From Bacteroidaceae bacterium (GTDB lineage: Bacteria > Bacteroidota > Bacteroidia > Bacteroidales > Bacteroidaceae), in assembly GCA_017647975.1 (NCBI GenBank), contig JAGCJL010000084.1, positions 1-62,404 on the forward strand: 62,404 bases of DNA, read 5' to 3'. This document shows positions 1 through 9,338 of this stretch, in pieces. The notes beneath the pieces are model-generated. The model was not told where the DNA came from. It saw nothing but the letters and a program-made list of their open reading frames with translations, and did no database searches. Positions within the stretch are counted from its first letter, which is position 1, and each line of letters opens with the position of its first letter. Made by a program: the position numbers and the translations under genes.

Positions 1-26
1 AGACCTTTAGGATGTCCTTCAAACAT
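1..26 (-). CDS. N-terminus of a POT/MFS-type peptide transporter (cut by window edge)
   Basis: On the minus strand an ATG at 26-24 opens MFEGHPKG and continues off the left edge. This short start resembles the N-terminus I know from Bacteroidales proton-dependent oligopeptide (POT) transporters of the major facilitator family, where a Phe-x-x-His-Pro-Lys-Gly stretch precedes the first membrane helix. Only eight codons are visible, so the assignment rests on that resemblance and on context: a minus-strand promoter, micro-ORFs and a terminator hairpin lie directly upstream. The opposite reading (a plus-strand gene tail ending at 48) is less convincing. Confidence 0.45.
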
Positions 27-62
27 AGATAAAAAATTAAAATGTTAATAAATAATTCACTC

Positions 63-93
63 AAAAAAACCGGATGACAAAACAGTCATCTGG
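63..93 (-). terminator. Intrinsic terminator inside the leader of the leftward gene (possible attenuator)
   Basis: On the minus strand a 9-bp stem (CCAGATGAC / GTCATCCGG, one G-U pair) with loop TGTTTT is followed at once by seven T. It lies between a minus-strand -7 box (175-182) and the start codon at 26, so it would stop transcription before the coding region unless antiterminated. Confidence 0.55.
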
Positions 94-102
94 ATTTGAT
101 TT

Positions 103-146
103 TTAAAAACGTCTTTTCATAAATACAGCACATCTGCAATTCGCAT
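103..146 (-). other. Two overlapping leader micro-ORFs (MRIADVLYL and MKRRF)
   Basis: Minus strand 146-117 encodes MRIADVLYL then TGA. That stop overlaps an ATG (120-118) which opens MKRRF and ends at TAA (105-103), about 10 nt before the terminator stem. The geometry (promoter, tiny coding region ending just before a terminator, then a real start codon) is that of ribosome-controlled attenuation. Whether either peptide is translated cannot be told from sequence. Confidence 0.35.
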
Positions 147-174
147 AATAAGCGTATTTTAGAAAAAACTTTTG

Positions 175-206
175 CGAAGATACAAAAAAAGAGGCAATAA
201 ATAAAA
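175..206 (-). promoter_or_regulatory. Candidate promoter for the leftward transporter leader
   Basis: Minus-strand TATCTTCG at 175-182 matches the -7 variant seen repeatedly in this window. A T-rich element (TTTT, 203-206) sits 20 bp upstream in the -33 position. Transcription would start near 168 and give a leader of about 140 nt. Confidence 0.4.
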
Positions 207-294
207 GTTTAGGGGTTAAAATGAACAAAATAAAAGAAAGTTTATTTTTTAATTTAGATATATTATAAAATATTATTTAAACAAGCCATTATAA

Positions 295-326
295 TTTGCC
301 TTTTCGCAAGGATTATATTATCTTCG
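295..326 (+). promoter_or_regulatory. Candidate promoter for purM
   Basis: TTTG at 295-298, 20 bp, then TATCTTCG at 319-326. This fits the Bacteroidales primary sigma pattern and leaves a leader of roughly 30 nt before the purM ATG. The rest of 183-294 is AT-rich with no coding potential that I can see. Confidence 0.5.
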
Positions 327-361
327 CAGAATAATAAAGGATAATCTTAAACAACTATACA

Positions 362-1528
362 ATGAGTGACCAGAGATACATGATGCGTGGTGTTTCAGCA
401 TCAAAAGAAGACGTTCACAATGCGATTAAGAACATTGACAAGGGACTTTACCCAAAAGCTTTCTGCAAAATCATTCCCGACATATTGGGAGGAGACCCTG
501 AGTATTGTAACATTATGCACGCCGATGGTGCAGGTACAAAATCATCATTGGCTTATCTTTATTGGAAAGAGACTGGCGACATCAGTGTCTGGAAAGGTAT
601 CGCACAAGATGCTTTAATCATGAACATTGATGACCTCCTATGCGTTGGTGCAACCGACAACATTCTTGTTTCATCAACCATTGGACGTAACAAGTTGCTT
701 GTTCCGGGAGAGGTAATTTCGGCTATCATCAACGGCACAGACGAACTACTTGCCGAATTGCGTGAAATGGGTGTTGGAGTATATGCAACAGGAGGAGAGA
801 CTGCAGACGTAGGCGACCTTGTACGCACCATTATTGTTGACAGTACTGTTACTTGCCGCATGAAACGTAGCGATGTCATCGACAACGCCAATATTGCAGC
901 CGGCGACGTAATTGTCGGTATGGCATCATACGGACAGGCGACATATGAAAAAGAGTACAACGGCGGTATGGGCAGCAACGGACTTACATCAGCACGTCAC
1001 GACGTGTTCAGCAAATACCTTGCTGAGAAATATCCTGAGAGCTACGACTGTGCAGTACCCGAGGAGTTGACATACTCAGGAGGATTGAGACTCACAGACG
1101 AGGTAGAGGGTTCACCACTCGACGCAGGAAAATTGGTATTGTCACCAACCCGCACATATGCACCTATTGTAAAGAAAATGCTCGATGCATTACGCCCCGA
1201 AATCCATGGTATGGTACACTGTTCAGGCGGTGCACAGACAAAAGTAATGCACTTTGTAGAGAACAAGAGAGTTATAAAGGATAACCTATTCCCTATTCCA
1301 CCTCTTTTCAAGACAATCAAAGAGCAGAGCGGAACTGATTGGGCCGAGATGTACAAGGTGTTCAATATGGGACATCGTCTTGAGGTTTATGTAAAGCCAG
1401 AACATGCCGAGGAGATTATTGCAATAAGCAAGAGTTTCGGTGTTGACGCTCAAATCATCGGACGTGTAGAGGCTGCTGAAAAGAACGAACTTATCATTGA
1501 AAGCCCCTACGGTACATTCAAATATTAA
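362..1528 (+). CDS. purM: Phosphoribosylformylglycinamidine cyclo-ligase (AIR synthase), Bacteroidetes-type
   Basis: PurM closes the imidazole ring of 5-aminoimidazole ribonucleotide in cytosolic purine synthesis, using ATP and FGAM. The 388-aa protein has an AIR-synthase N-terminal half with the nucleotide-binding ADGAGTK motif (residues 54-60), followed by GGETADVGD-like and HCSGGAQTK-like segments of the C-terminal half. It is divergent from the enterobacterial enzyme but matches the longer version usual in Bacteroidetes. The ATG is about 30 nt from the predicted transcription start. prfA follows after 38 nt and may be co-transcribed. A paralogous AIR-synthase-related role cannot be excluded without knowing whether the genome has a second purM. 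Confidence 0.85.
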   Translation: MSDQRYMMRGVSASKEDVHNAIKNIDKGLYPKAFCKIIPDILGGDPEYCNIMHADGAGTKSSLAYLYWKETGDISVWKGIAQDALIMNIDDLLCVGATDNILVSSTIGRNKLLVPGEVISAIINGTDELLAELREMGVGVYATGGETADVGDLVRTIIVDSTVTCRMKRSDVIDNANIAAGDVIVGMASYGQATYEKEYNGGMGSNGLTSARHDVFSKYLAEKYPESYDCAVPEELTYSGGLRLTDEVEGSPLDAGKLVLSPTRTYAPIVKKMLDALRPEIHGMVHCSGGAQTKVMHFVENKRVIKDNLFPIPPLFKTIKEQSGTDWAEMYKVFNMGHRLEVYVKPEHAEEIIAISKSFGVDAQIIGRVEAAEKNELIIESPYGTFKY

Positions 1529-1566
1529 AAATACTCAAGGCTCTGCCTTTGAAAAAACGTCAATAG

Positions 1567-2676
1567 ATGGAAAACAACTCACTACTGAGTAAACTGAATG
1601 ACCTTGAAGCACGCTTCCAAGAGGTTTCAACGCTGATAACCGACCCGGCTGTCGTGGCGGACATGAAACGCTATGTAAGGCTCAACAAAGAGTATCGCGA
1701 ACTGGAACAGATTCTTGATGCCCGTAAGCGATATGTACAGCTGCTGACATCACTATCCGAAGCAAAAGACCTGCTTGCCAATGAAAGCGACACCGAATTA
1801 AGGGAGATGGCACGCGAAGAGATTGACACATGCGAGAGAGAAATACCCTTGATTGAAGAGGAAATAAAGCTACTCCTCATTCCGGCAGACCCACAGGATG
1901 ACAAGAATGCGATTCTTGAAATACGTGGAGGTACAGGAGGCGACGAAGCTGCAATATTCGCAGGCGACCTGTTCAGGATGTACAGCAAGTATTGCGAAAG
2001 CAAAGGTTGGAGACTGGAAGTTTCAAGTTGTAGCGAAGGTACATCGGGAGGATTCAAAGAGATTATATGCACCGTTACAGGAGAGAAAGTATATGGTACA
2101 TTGAAATATGAGTCGGGAGTACATCGAGTACAACGCGTTCCAGCAACAGAGACACAAGGTCGAGTACACACATCGGCAGCATCGGTAGCCGTACTGCCTG
2201 AAGCCGAGGCTTTTGACGTTGAAATAACCGAGAGTGCCATTAAATGGGATACATTCCGTTCAAGCGGTGCCGGAGGACAGAATGTAAACAAGGTAGAATC
2301 AGGAGTACGTCTGCGTTATCCTTGGTTGAACCCGGAAACCGGACAGACCGAAGAGATACTTATTGAATGTACCGAGACTCGTGACCAACCCAAAAACAAA
2401 GAGAGAGCTTTGGCACGCTTGCGTACATTGATTTATGACCGCGAACACCAACGTTATGCCGATGACATTGCCAACAAACGCAAAACAATGGTATCAACCG
2501 GTGACCGTTCGGCAAAGATACGTACATACAACTACCCACAAGGGCGAATAACAGATCATAGAATAAACTATACGATATACAATCTCTCGGCATTCGTAAA
2601 CGGAGACATACAGGATTGTATAGACCACCTGATAATAGCAGAGAATGCCGAAAGAATGAAAGAACAAGAATTATAA
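1567..2676 (+). CDS. prfA: Peptide chain release factor 1
   Basis: Class I release factor that reads UAA and UAG in the ribosomal A site and triggers peptidyl-tRNA hydrolysis. The 369-aa protein shows the catalytic GGQ motif at residues 236-238 in an [11 protein letters not shown] context and the RF1-type anticodon tripeptide PAT at 192-194 (RF2 would carry SPF). The N-terminal about 100 residues form the coiled-coil domain of RF1. Length and motifs are normal. pyrF starts 17 nt downstream, so the two are probably in one transcript. Confidence 0.96.
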   Translation: MENNSLLSKLNDLEARFQEVSTLITDPAVVADMKRYVRLNKEYRELEQILDARKRYVQLLTSLSEAKDLLANESDTELREMAREEIDTCEREIPLIEEEIKLLLIPADPQDDKNAILEIRGGTGGDEAAIFAGDLFRMYSKYCESKGWRLEVSSCSEGTSGGFKEIICTVTGEKVYGTLKYESGVHRVQRVPATETQGRVHTSAASVAVLPEAEAFDVEITESAIKWDTFRSSGAGGQNVNKVESGVRLRYPWLNPETGQTEEILIECTETRDQPKNKERALARLRTLIYDREHQRYADDIANKRKTMVSTGDRSAKIRTYNYPQGRITDHRINYTIYNLSAFVNGDIQDCIDHLIIAENAERMKEQEL

Positions 2677-2693
2677 CAAATACAATAAAAGCC

Positions 2694-3524
2694 ATGAACA
2701 AACAAGAACTTGTAAAACAGATTAAGGAGAAACGCTCATTCCTTTGTGTAGGTCTTGACAGTGATATCAAGAAATTGCCTGCTCATCTCAAAGATAGCGA
2801 GGATGCTGTATTTGAGTTCAATAAAGCCATTATTGATGCAACAGCCCCATATACAGTTGCATACAAGCCAAACCTTGCATTCTATGAGGCTTGCGGAGTA
2901 AAAGGATGGATTAGCTTTGAAAAGACTGTAAATTATATTAAGGAGAACTATCCTGAGATTTTCATCATCGCCGATGCAAAGCGTGGTGACATAGGCAACA
3001 CATCATCATTGTATGCACGCTCTTTCTTTGAAGAGATGAAGGTTGACTCAATTACTGTTGCTCCTTATATGGGTGAGGACAGCGTTAAGCCATTCCTTGC
3101 TTACGAAGGCAGCTGGGTAATTGTTCTTGCACTTACATCAAACCCAGGCTCTCACGACTTCCAGCTTACAAAGGACGAAGAAGGCAAGATGCTCTTTGAA
3201 AAAGTTCTTGAGACATCACAAAAATGGGGAAGCGACGAGAACATGATGTACGTTGTTGGTGCCACACAAGGCAAATCATTCGAAAATGTACGAAATATTG
3301 TTCCAAACCACTTCTTGCTTGTACCTGGTGTTGGTGCACAAGGCGGTTCGCTTGAAGAAGTTTGCAAGTATGGTATGAATGATGAATGTGGTCTTTTGGT
3401 TAATGCAAGCCGTGCAATCATCTTTGCCGATGGTAGCGAGGATTTCGCCAAGGTTGCGGCAGAAAAAGCTCATGAATACCAATTGCAGATGGAGCAAGAA
3501 TTAAAAACAAAAAACATTATTTAA
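2694..3524 (+). CDS. pyrF: Orotidine 5'-phosphate decarboxylase, type 2
   Basis: Last step of de novo UMP synthesis: decarboxylation of OMP. The 276-aa protein carries the catalytic DAKRGD motif (residues 94-99) followed by IGNTS, and the phosphate-gripping VGAT and PGVGAQGG segments typical of the longer type 2 subfamily. I chose the ATG at 2694 because [16 protein letters not shown] is the normal start; an upstream in-frame ATG at 2616 lies inside prfA and adds unrelated residues. It follows prfA closely and is followed by a weak hairpin at 3525-3552. Confidence 0.95.
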   Translation: MNKQELVKQIKEKRSFLCVGLDSDIKKLPAHLKDSEDAVFEFNKAIIDATAPYTVAYKPNLAFYEACGVKGWISFEKTVNYIKENYPEIFIIADAKRGDIGNTSSLYARSFFEEMKVDSITVAPYMGEDSVKPFLAYEGSWVIVLALTSNPGSHDFQLTKDEEGKMLFEKVLETSQKWGSDENMMYVVGATQGKSFENVRNIVPNHFLLVPGVGAQGGSLEEVCKYGMNDECGLLVNASRAIIFADGSEDFAKVAAEKAHEYQLQMEQELKTKNII

Positions 3525-3552
3525 TAAAAGATTGTTGATATAACATCTTTTA
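3525..3552 (+). terminator. Weak AT-rich hairpin after pyrF
   Basis: TAAAAGAT pairs with ATCTTTTA and, after one bulged base, GTT pairs with AAC around a GATAT loop. It ends in a short T-run. It could be a modest terminator separating pyrF from the lpx genes. Confidence 0.4.
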
Positions 3553-3596
3553 ATATAAAATATACAATTTTACAACTTTATATTAAGCCAATCAAC

Positions 3597-3604
3597 TATC
3601 TTAG
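3597..3604 (+). promoter_or_regulatory. Candidate promoter (-7) for the lpx operon
   Basis: TATCTTAG at 3597-3604 resembles the -7 variant TATCTTCG used elsewhere in the window and lies 24 nt before the lpxD ATG. The -33 element is weak (a TTTA-like stretch about 17-20 bp upstream). Confidence 0.35.
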
Positions 3605-3627
3605 CAAAATAATCAAAGTCATAAATT

Positions 3628-4659
3628 ATGATTTTTACAGCAAAACAGATAGCATCATTCGTCAACGGTGAAGTTGTCGGCAATGAAAATGCCGAAGTTT
3701 TTACCTTTGCAAAAATAGAGGAAGGAGTACCCGGTGCTTTGTCTTTTTTGGCAAACCCCAAATACACCGAATATATATACACCACTCTATCATCGGTAAT
3801 TCTTGTAAACCGCGACTTTGAGCCAAATAAGGAACTTGATGTAACACTAATCAAAGTTGACAATGCATATGAAAGCCTTGCCAAACTAATGATGATGTAC
3901 GAAGCAAGCAAACCCAAGAAAGAGGGAATAAGTTCACTTGCTTCAATATCGAAAAGTGCAAAGATTGGCAACAACTGTTATATAGCACCATTCGTTGTTA
4001 TTGGCGATGGTTGTGAAATTGGAGACAACTGTATCATCCATGAAGGAGTTTCCATTGGAGACGGTGCAAAGATTGGAGATAATTGTCTGCTCTATGCCCA
4101 TGCTACAGTGTATCATGAATGTAGAATAGGAAATAATTGTATTTTGCATAGCGGTTGTGTTATAGGTGCCGATGGTTTCGGTTTTGCACCAACTGCAGAC
4201 GGATACAACAAGATTCCACAGACAGGCATTGTAGTGATAGAGGATGATGTAGAGGTTGGTGCCAACACATGTATCGATCGTGCCACTATGGGATCAACAA
4301 TCATCAAGAGTGGCGTAAAGCTTGACAACCTTATACAAATAGCACACAACTGCAATATTGGAAACCATACAGCAATGGCAGCACAAGTCGCTATTGCAGG
4401 AACAACAAAGGTTGGAGAATGGTGTATCTTTGGAGGACAAGCCGGTGTATCGGGACACAGCACTATAGGTGACCGCACTACAATAGGTCCTCAATGCGGA
4501 ACAATTGGAAACACAAAAGGTGGAGAGAGATTACTCGGTTCTCCGGCTATTGATGCACGCGAATATATACGTCTTACTGCATACATGAGACGATTACCGG
4601 CAATGGAGAAAAAGATAAAGGAATTGACCAAAGAACTCGAAGCGTTGAAGAACAAGTAA
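3628..4659 (+). CDS. lpxD: UDP-3-O-(3-hydroxyacyl)glucosamine N-acyltransferase
   Basis: Third committed step of lipid A synthesis: transfer of a 3-hydroxyacyl chain from ACP to the 2-amino group of UDP-3-O-acylglucosamine. The 343-aa protein has the uridine-binding N-terminal domain (about 1-100), a long run of hexapeptide repeats (IGDN/IGNN type, about 105-310) forming the left-handed beta helix, and a C-terminal helix. The catalytic His is H240 in the IQIAHN motif. It starts a tight operon, with the LpxC-FabZ gene 4 nt downstream and lpxA after that. Confidence 0.95.
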   Translation: MIFTAKQIASFVNGEVVGNENAEVFTFAKIEEGVPGALSFLANPKYTEYIYTTLSSVILVNRDFEPNKELDVTLIKVDNAYESLAKLMMMYEASKPKKEGISSLASISKSAKIGNNCYIAPFVVIGDGCEIGDNCIIHEGVSIGDGAKIGDNCLLYAHATVYHECRIGNNCILHSGCVIGADGFGFAPTADGYNKIPQTGIVVIEDDVEVGANTCIDRATMGSTIIKSGVKLDNLIQIAHNCNIGNHTAMAAQVAIAGTTKVGEWCIFGGQAGVSGHSTIGDRTTIGPQCGTIGNTKGGERLLGSPAIDAREYIRLTAYMRRLPAMEKKIKELTKELEALKNK

Positions 4660-4663
4660 TACC

Positions 4664-6052
4664 ATGAATAAACAGAAAACACTAAACGGAAGTTTTTCAC
4701 TTTATGGCAAGGGCCTTCACACAGGTTTGATCCTGACTGTGACATTTAATCCTGCACCGGAGAACTACGGATATAAAATACAAAGAATAGACCTTCCTGG
4801 AGAGCCTATCATTGATGCTGTTGCCGAAAATGTAACAGAGACAACAAGAGGCACTGTGCTTACAAAGGGTGAGGCACGTGTCAGCACCGTTGAACATGCA
4901 TTGGCTGCACTGTTTGCATCAGGTATTGACAACTGTCTCATTCAGGTCAACGGTCCGGAATTCCCTATTCTTGACGGTAGTGCAATACACTATATTGAGA
5001 ACATTGAACGTATAGGCATCAAAGAACAGACTGCCGAAAAAGATGTATTTGTAATAAAATCAAAGATTGAGATAAAGGACGGAAACTCAGGACACTCTAT
5101 AATAATACTTCCTGACGAAAAGTTCAGCCTTAATGTTCTTGTACATTACGATAGCGATTTGCTATACAACCAATATGCTACACTTGAGGACATGGCCGAT
5201 TTCAAGACAGAGATTGCTTCAAGCCGTACATTTGTCTTTGTACGCGAACTTGAGCCCCTACTCAATCTTGGATTGATTAAAGGCGGTGACCTTGACAATG
5301 CCATTGTAATATATGAGCGTGAAATGCCTCAGGAGCAATATAATCGTATTGCAGACGTACTTGGAGTACCTCACATGGATGCCAAGAAACTCGGATACTT
5401 AAATCACAAGCCTCTTGTATGGAACAACGAGCCGGCACGTCACAAACTGCTTGATATCATAGGCGACCTTGCACTTATTGGCAAGCCCCTACAAGGACGC
5501 ATCATTGCTACTTGTCCGGGACACACCATAAACAACAAGTTTGCCCGTGCCATGCGTAAGGTTATACGTGAACATCAGATACAGGCACCTATATACGACC
5601 CAAACCGTACTCCGGTAATGGACATTATACGTATTAAGGAACTTTTGCCGCATCGTAGTCCGATGCTTATGGTTGACAAGGTAATTGAGTTAGGTTCAAA
5701 CTACATTGTGGGTACAAAGAACATCACAATGAATGAGCCATATTTCGTTGGACATTTCCCCGAAGAACCGGTAATGCCGGGAGTGCTGTTGGTAGAGGCT
5801 ATGTCGCAATGTGGAGCGTTGCTTGTAATGAACATGCTTGATGAACCACAAAAATATTCAACATATTTCCTAAAAATAGACAAGATTGTATTCCACAAAA
5901 AAGTAGTTCCTGGCGATACACTTGTATTCAAAGTTGAACAACCCGGTGCCCTACGTCATGGAATAACAATGATGAAGGGATATGCCTTTGTTGGTGAAAA
6001 ACTTGTTGCTGAAGCACAATTTACAGGTCAAATAATAAAGAACAAAGAATAA
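4664..6052 (+). CDS. lpxC/fabZ: Bifunctional UDP-3-O-acyl-GlcNAc deacetylase / 3-hydroxyacyl-ACP dehydratase
   Basis: A fusion known in Bacteroidetes that joins the committed lipid A step (LpxC, zinc deacetylase, residues about 1-305) to the fatty-acid elongation dehydratase FabZ (about 318-462), two enzymes that compete for 3-hydroxyacyl-ACP. LpxC zinc ligands are visible as H78 (STVEHAL), H260 and D264 (RHKLLD), with H287 as the probable catalytic His. FabZ shows LPHRSPML and the active-site pair H364 and E378 in GHFPEEPVMPG...EAMSQ. It lies between lpxD and lpxA, so three lipid A steps are expressed together. Confidence 0.95.
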   Translation: MNKQKTLNGSFSLYGKGLHTGLILTVTFNPAPENYGYKIQRIDLPGEPIIDAVAENVTETTRGTVLTKGEARVSTVEHALAALFASGIDNCLIQVNGPEFPILDGSAIHYIENIERIGIKEQTAEKDVFVIKSKIEIKDGNSGHSIIILPDEKFSLNVLVHYDSDLLYNQYATLEDMADFKTEIASSRTFVFVRELEPLLNLGLIKGGDLDNAIVIYEREMPQEQYNRIADVLGVPHMDAKKLGYLNHKPLVWNNEPARHKLLDIIGDLALIGKPLQGRIIATCPGHTINNKFARAMRKVIREHQIQAPIYDPNRTPVMDIIRIKELLPHRSPMLMVDKVIELGSNYIVGTKNITMNEPYFVGHFPEEPVMPGVLLVEAMSQCGALLVMNMLDEPQKYSTYFLKIDKIVFHKKVVPGDTLVFKVEQPGALRHGITMMKGYAFVGEKLVAEAQFTGQIIKNKE

Positions 6053-6059
6053 TATAGAT

Positions 6060-6830
6060 ATGATAAGTCCGTTAGCACATATTCATCCGAATGCAAAACT
6101 TGGAGAAAATTGCATTGTTGAGCCATTCGTTATTATAGAAGAAAATGTTGTTATTGGTGATAACTGTCACATAATGGCACACTCTTCAGTACTTAACGGA
6201 ACACGTATGGGAAACAACAATAAGGTTTTTCATGGTGCGGTTGTAGGAGGTATTCCACAAGATTTGAAGTTCAAGGGTGAAGAGACCACACTTGAAATTG
6301 GTGATAACAATCTTATACGCGAGAATGTGACTCTTAACCGCGGTACTGCCTCAAAGGGCAAGACCGTAATAGGCAGCAACAACCTCTTTATGGAGAACTG
6401 TCACATTGGTCACGACTGTGTAGTAGGAAGTGGATGTATCATAGGTAACTCTTCAAAAATTGCCGGCGAGGTGACTATTGATGACTTTGCAATACTTAGT
6501 GCCTGCGTTCTTGTTCATCAGTTCAATCACATAGGCAGTTACGTAATGGTACAAGGCGGCAGCCGTTGCAGCAAGGATATTCCACCTTATATAATAGTGG
6601 GACGTGAACCTGCAAAGTATTGCGGTTTGAACCTTATAGGTCTTCGTCGTAGAGGGTTCAGCAATGAAACCATATCAAACATACATAATGCTTATCGTTT
6701 GATATACGAAAGAGGACATAATGTAACAAACGCATTGGCTTTGATAAAAGAGAGTATTCCAATGATACCCGAAGTAGAATATATTGTAAGATTCATTGAA
6801 AAAGAATCAACAAGAGGTATTGTGGGATAA
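6060..6830 (+). CDS. lpxA: Acyl-ACP--UDP-N-acetylglucosamine O-acyltransferase
   Basis: First, reversible step of lipid A synthesis: 3-hydroxyacyl transfer from ACP to the 3-OH of UDP-GlcNAc. The 256-aa protein is a hexapeptide-repeat beta helix (about 1-190) with a C-terminal helical domain. H118 in CHIGHDC matches the catalytic His of the family, and the VHQFNHIG and KDIPPY segments are typical. It starts 7 nt after the LpxC-FabZ stop; normal length. Confidence 0.95.
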   Translation: MISPLAHIHPNAKLGENCIVEPFVIIEENVVIGDNCHIMAHSSVLNGTRMGNNNKVFHGAVVGGIPQDLKFKGEETTLEIGDNNLIRENVTLNRGTASKGKTVIGSNNLFMENCHIGHDCVVGSGCIIGNSSKIAGEVTIDDFAILSACVLVHQFNHIGSYVMVQGGSRCSKDIPPYIIVGREPAKYCGLNLIGLRRRGFSNETISNIHNAYRLIYERGHNVTNALALIKESIPMIPEVEYIVRFIEKESTRGIVG

Positions 6831-6864
6831 TAAATTAAACCGAAATAAAATAAACTCTAATATT

Positions 6865-7428
6865 ATGGTATATAAATTTAGATTATTATCAGACGAGGTA
6901 GAAGATTTTAGACGTGACATTGAAATTGATTCCGATGCAACATTTTTGGAACTCAATAAAGCTATTTTGGAGTCTGTAAACTACCCCGATGACCAAATGA
7001 CATCATTCTTTATCTGCACCAATAACTGGATAAAGGAGGTTGAGATCACACGCGAAGACATGGGTGGTATGTCCGAAGACGAGAACTATATAATGGCTGA
7101 GACCGTTATTGGTGACCTCATTGAAGAGGAAAAACAAAAACTCATGTATGTATTTGACCCACTGGGTGACCGTGCATTTTTTATGGAGTTGAGCAAGATC
7201 GAGTTCGGCAAGAGTGCCGATGAAGCAACATGTGTAAAATCGATTGGTGAAGCTCCAACACAATTGCAGGACATCAACGAATTGTTGAATTCAAGTACAA
7301 CAACTGCATCCGAGGAATTCAATGAGGATTTCTATGGCAGTGAAGAATACAATGAAGATGATATTGACCTTGACGGCTACGACATTAACGACATCGCCGA
7401 TATAAGTTCAATAGATGACATCTATTAA
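6865..7428 (+). CDS. pRiA4b ORF-3-like protein with acidic tail
   Basis: The 187-aa product resembles the pRiA4b ORF-3 / IS1096 TnpR-like passenger family (MVYKFRLLSDEVEDFRRDIEI, then a DDQMTSFFICTNNW-like core and a YVFDPLGDRAFFMEL stretch). Residues from about 145 on are strongly acidic (Glu, Asp, Asn, Tyr), ending IDDIY, and look disordered. Function is unknown. I chose the ATG at 6865 because the upstream in-frame ATG (6796) lies inside lpxA. It sits 34 nt after lpxA and 21 nt before miaA, with no transposase or inverted repeats nearby, so it appears to be a resident cellular gene. Confidence 0.75.
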   Translation: MVYKFRLLSDEVEDFRRDIEIDSDATFLELNKAILESVNYPDDQMTSFFICTNNWIKEVEITREDMGGMSEDENYIMAETVIGDLIEEEKQKLMYVFDPLGDRAFFMELSKIEFGKSADEATCVKSIGEAPTQLQDINELLNSSTTTASEEFNEDFYGSEEYNEDDIDLDGYDINDIADISSIDDIY

Positions 7429-7449
7429 ATCCTCGTTCATAAATAAAAG

Positions 7450-8349
7450 ATGAACAATCTAGTTGTACTGATAGGTCCAACAGCTGTAGGCAAAACAGAG
7501 ACAAGTTTTGCAATAGCCAAGAAATTTGGATGTCCCATAATATCGGCCGACTCAAGGCAGATGTATAAGGGTATGGAGATTGGTACAGCTATGCCAAATA
7601 AAGAGGAGTTAGCCCGATATAAGCACTATTTTGTCGGGCAACTTTCTCCGGGCGATTACTACAGTGCCGCACGATACGAAGAGGAGGTGTTGGCAGTGCT
7701 TGAAAAAGAGTTCCCTCACCACCCTACAATGCTCATGTCGGGAGGTTCAATGATGTATATCGATTCCGTTTGTAAAGGTATTGATGACATTCCCACTGTC
7801 GATGAAGAGACAAGAGCTTTGGTACTTGCCAAATATGAACAAGAAGGACTTGAACAGTTGGCAGCAGAATTACGTCTGCTTGATCCCGATTATTACAACG
7901 AAGCCGATATAAAGAATCCCAAACGTGTCATGCATGCACTTGAAATATGCTACATGACCGGTCAGACATATAGTTCATTTCGTAAACGCCAAGAGAAACA
8001 ACGCCCTTTCAACATCATAAAAGTAGGACTGCAACGTGAACGCGAAGAACTATACGACCGTATAAACAGGCGAGTTGACATGATGATTGAACAAGGTCTG
8101 ATAGATGAAGTGAAGAAATTCGCACACCTAAAGCAACACAACTCCTTGAACACAGTTGGTTATAAAGAGATTTTCAAATACCTTGACGGAGAGTGGACAC
8201 TTGACTTCGCTATTGAAAAAATAAAGCAGAATACACGTATATATTCACGCAAACAGGTGACATGGTATAGAAAAGATACCGAAGTCACATGGTTTCATCC
8301 CGATAATGTGGAAGAAATCCTTAGACATATATCTGCATCATTGAAATAA
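7450..8349 (+). CDS. miaA: tRNA dimethylallyltransferase
   Basis: Adds the dimethylallyl group to N6 of A37 in tRNAs that read UNN codons. The 299-aa protein has the P-loop GPTAVGKT (residues 9-16), the [14 protein letters not shown] signature, and the [12 protein letters not shown] and NTVGYKEIF segments that contact the tRNA and substrate. Last gene of the lpx-miaA run. The next gene is convergent with only 7 nt between, so any transcript must end inside it. Confidence 0.95.
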   Translation: MNNLVVLIGPTAVGKTETSFAIAKKFGCPIISADSRQMYKGMEIGTAMPNKEELARYKHYFVGQLSPGDYYSAARYEEEVLAVLEKEFPHHPTMLMSGGSMMYIDSVCKGIDDIPTVDEETRALVLAKYEQEGLEQLAAELRLLDPDYYNEADIKNPKRVMHALEICYMTGQTYSSFRKRQEKQRPFNIIKVGLQREREELYDRINRRVDMMIEQGLIDEVKKFAHLKQHNSLNTVGYKEIFKYLDGEWTLDFAIEKIKQNTRIYSRKQVTWYRKDTEVTWFHPDNVEEILRHISASLK

Positions 8350-8356
8350 TATAGTT

Positions 8357-9286
8357 TCAGACAGCGTATAACCGCCCTTGCCACGTACCACGCTCACGCA
8401 TACGCTTTTTGACTTTATCAACAAGTTCATGATTCTTTATACCCCAGTCGGGTGCTATCAGTAACTCTTTGGGTGACTGTGAAGCAAAACGCTCAAGAAC
8501 AATATCGGGACGCAAACGTTCAATATAATCTATAACAGTTTCAATATAATCATTTAAATCAAAAAGGGAGAAATCAGTCGGATTATCAAAAAACTCCTCT
8601 GCCATTCTAGTACCCTTGATAAGTTGAAGCTGATGCAATTTAAGTGTCGTCAACGGCAACTGTGATAACAGAGATGCCTGTTTCATTATGTCACTACGCG
8701 TTTCACCGGGAAGTCCCAATATTATATGTGCCCCAACAGGAATACCACGTCGGGCAGTACGATGCACAGCATCAACGGCACAAGCATAATCATGTCCTCG
8801 GTTTATACGTACAAGTGTTTTGTCATCAGTACTTTCTATACCATATTCCACAAGAACAAATGTACGTTTCTGTAATTCCACAAGATAATCAAGAAGTTCT
8901 TCGGGCATGCAATCAGGACGTGTACCAATGACAATGCCCAGGCAACCGTCCACTGCGATAGCCTCTTCATATCTCGCTTTCAAGTTTTCAAGAGAATCAT
9001 AAGTATTGGTATATGCCTGAAAGTATGCAAGATACTTCATATCGGGATATTTATGCGAGAAAAATGAAATTCCTTCCCTCATCTGTTCACTTACAGGCAA
9101 ATGCTTATGACAATATGCCGGATTAAAAGTCCTGTTATTACAATACGTACAACCGCCACGGCCTTTACTTCCATCACGGTTAGGACATGTAAAGCCACCA
9201 TCAAGAGTTATCTTCTGCACCTTGCAACCAAACAGGCTACGCAGATAAGAACCGAAATCATTATAATAAAAAATATCCTCGCTCAT
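8357..9286 (-). CDS. TIGR01212/YhcC-type radical SAM protein
   Basis: A radical S-adenosylmethionine enzyme with Elp3-like core. The 309-aa protein begins FYYNDFGSYLRSLFG and carries its Fe-S cysteines in C34-x11-C46-x2-C49 (CPNRDGS...GGCTYC), the unusual spacing of the TIGR01212 family. IIVLGLPGET-like and EYGIESTDD motifs follow. The family is uncharacterised in biochemical detail; E. coli YhcC is its best-known member. It is convergent with miaA. Confidence 0.88.
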   Translation of the reverse strand: MSEDIFYYNDFGSYLRSLFGCKVQKITLDGGFTCPNRDGSKGRGGCTYCNNRTFNPAYCHKHLPVSEQMREGISFFSHKYPDMKYLAYFQAYTNTYDSLENLKARYEEAIAVDGCLGIVIGTRPDCMPEELLDYLVELQKRTFVLVEYGIESTDDKTLVRINRGHDYACAVDAVHRTARRGIPVGAHIILGLPGETRSDIMKQASLLSQLPLTTLKLHQLQLIKGTRMAEEFFDNPTDFSLFDLNDYIETVIDYIERLRPDIVLERFASQSPKELLIAPDWGIKNHELVDKVKKRMRERGTWQGRLYAV

Positions 9287-9338
9287 AGAGAGCGAAGATA
9301 ATAAAAAGCACAGAAAGCGACAAACACATAAATCTATT

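Noticed and set aside
1-48. Plus-strand open frame ending in TAA at 46-48, a possible tail of an upstream gene
   Set aside because: The minus strand gives a better account: a start codon with a transporter-like N-terminus, preceded by promoter, micro-ORFs and terminator in the right order.
6865-7428. Insertion sequence indicated by the IS1096-type passenger domain
   Set aside because: No transposase, terminal inverted repeats or target duplication; the gene fits an operon with normal spacing.
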